Shown: positions 7,423-7,627 of the stretch, piece by piece | How positions within the stretch are numbered: the first letter of the stretch is position 1 | How the letters are laid out: each line of letters opens with the position of its first letter | Source: JBDRGX01 sp043817485 [NCBI: bacterium] | Lineage (GTDB): Bacteria > JBDRGX01 | Direction of reading: 5' to 3' | DNA: 7,627 nucleotides | Assembly: GCA_043817485.1 (NCBI GenBank) | Contig: JBDRGX010000082.1 | Coordinates: forward strand, 1-7,627 | Translations under genes and position numbers: made by a program | Notes under the pieces: generated by a model | What the model was told of the DNA's origin: nothing | The model's database searches: none | What the model saw: only the letters and a program-made list of their open reading frames with translations

Positions 7423-7627
7423 TGTCATCTTTCACAACGTTGTTCCTGAAAAATGTTTAAATGATTGTAAATTTTCAAAATATTATTTTTAAATTCTAAT
7501 GGACTTTTATGAAAAATTTCTGGCTTATTTTTATACCACCATTCTATTGCATCATAAGGTGTTTTTACATTTAACTCTTTTTTTAAAGAACTATGTTTTC
7601 TATTAAAAATATAAAATAACAAAAACT
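7423..7627. mobile_element. End of an IS481-like insertion sequence (partial)
   Basis: The element appears to begin at TGTCATCTTTCACAACG: a TGT terminus with the transposase stop codon (7425-7427, minus strand) inside the inverted repeat, an arrangement typical of IS481-family elements. ACAACGTTGT at 7434-7443 is a perfect palindrome within this end. The rest of the element, the other inverted repeat and the target duplication are beyond the window, so the boundary at 7423 is inferred from one end only. Confidence 0.65.
7425..7627 (-). CDS. IS481-like transposase, C-terminal fragment (gene continues past window)
   Basis: This is the tail of a DDE/integrase-core (rve) transposase, which would cut and join the insertion sequence ends in the cytoplasm. 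About 67 codons are visible. They show the post-catalytic FNRKHSSL motif, equivalent to YNxxRPHSSL, then KTPYDAIEWWYKNKPEIFHK, matching the K-T-P-(Y/F)-E-A-x-x-x-W-(Y/F) pattern of the rve_3 region, and a terminal QRCER like the QRCET endings of IS481 transposases. The reading frame enters from beyond the right edge, so no start can be assigned and the catalytic DDE residues are not visible. The visible part has no stop or frameshift, so the gene may be intact. It converges on comF with about 92 bp between. IS3-family transposases share the rve core; the ending favours IS481. Confidence 0.8.
   Translation of the reverse strand, partial: FLLFYIFNRKHSSLKKELNVKTPYDAIEWWYKNKPEIFHKSPLEFKNNILKIYNHLNIFQEQRCER

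Noticed and set aside
1-7627. A new multi-gene defence or secretion cassette
   Set aside because: Only three genes are present (SprA-like, ComF, IS transposase); apart from sprA belonging to T9SS, nothing links them beyond position.

Overview
The window is very AT-rich (individual lines I counted run from about 13% to 25% G+C) and nearly all coding. It suggests a low-GC, diderm (outer-membrane) bacterium. Most of it is one giant gene for a SprA/Sov-family outer-membrane protein, the translocon of the type IX secretion system (T9SS), known mainly from Bacteroidota and relatives such as Ignavibacteria and Fibrobacterota. The sequence cannot fix the lineage. SprA points to the Bacteroidota/Fibrobacterota/Chlorobiota area or to one of the uncultured diderm phyla that carry SprA homologues. 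The base composition suggests a reduced, host-associated or otherwise strongly AT-biased genome.

Layout. Bases 1-6594 (+) are the sprA-like gene, cut at its 5' end by the window edge; 2197 codons are visible. Recognisable SprA landmarks occur in the family's order: a GDKI segment, two GSxxV strand modules, an EPSS..LDG segment, an IENMEG...PSSPP segment, an ISED/INED domain, an RFGS...KGKPSLNN...EIWINN domain, then a long beta-strand-rich C-terminal half. Two features look unusual: a second copy of the ISED/calcium-loop domain at the N-terminal side, and a 77-residue highly charged insert. Bases 6629-7330 (+) are a ComF/GntX-type phosphoribosyltransferase with an N-terminal zinc finger. It follows after 34 bp with its own ribosome-binding site and is probably cotranscribed with the SprA gene.

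Bases 7331-7422 are non-coding. They hold a short AT-rich tandem repeat and an imperfect palindrome at 7364-7393, whose left arm resembles an IS903-type (IS5 family) terminal inverted repeat. Bases 7423-7627 are one end of an IS481-like insertion sequence. Its transposase is on the minus strand, converging on comF, and continues beyond the window.

Function. The SprA-like protein would be the outer-membrane exit channel of a T9SS. The other parts (PorV, PorU, GldK-N, CTD cargo) are not in view. ComF has no known direct link to secretion and appears to be only a genomic neighbour. I see no RNA genes, CRISPR array, or convincing new multi-gene system. The most noteworthy item is the divergent SprA itself with its duplicated domain.
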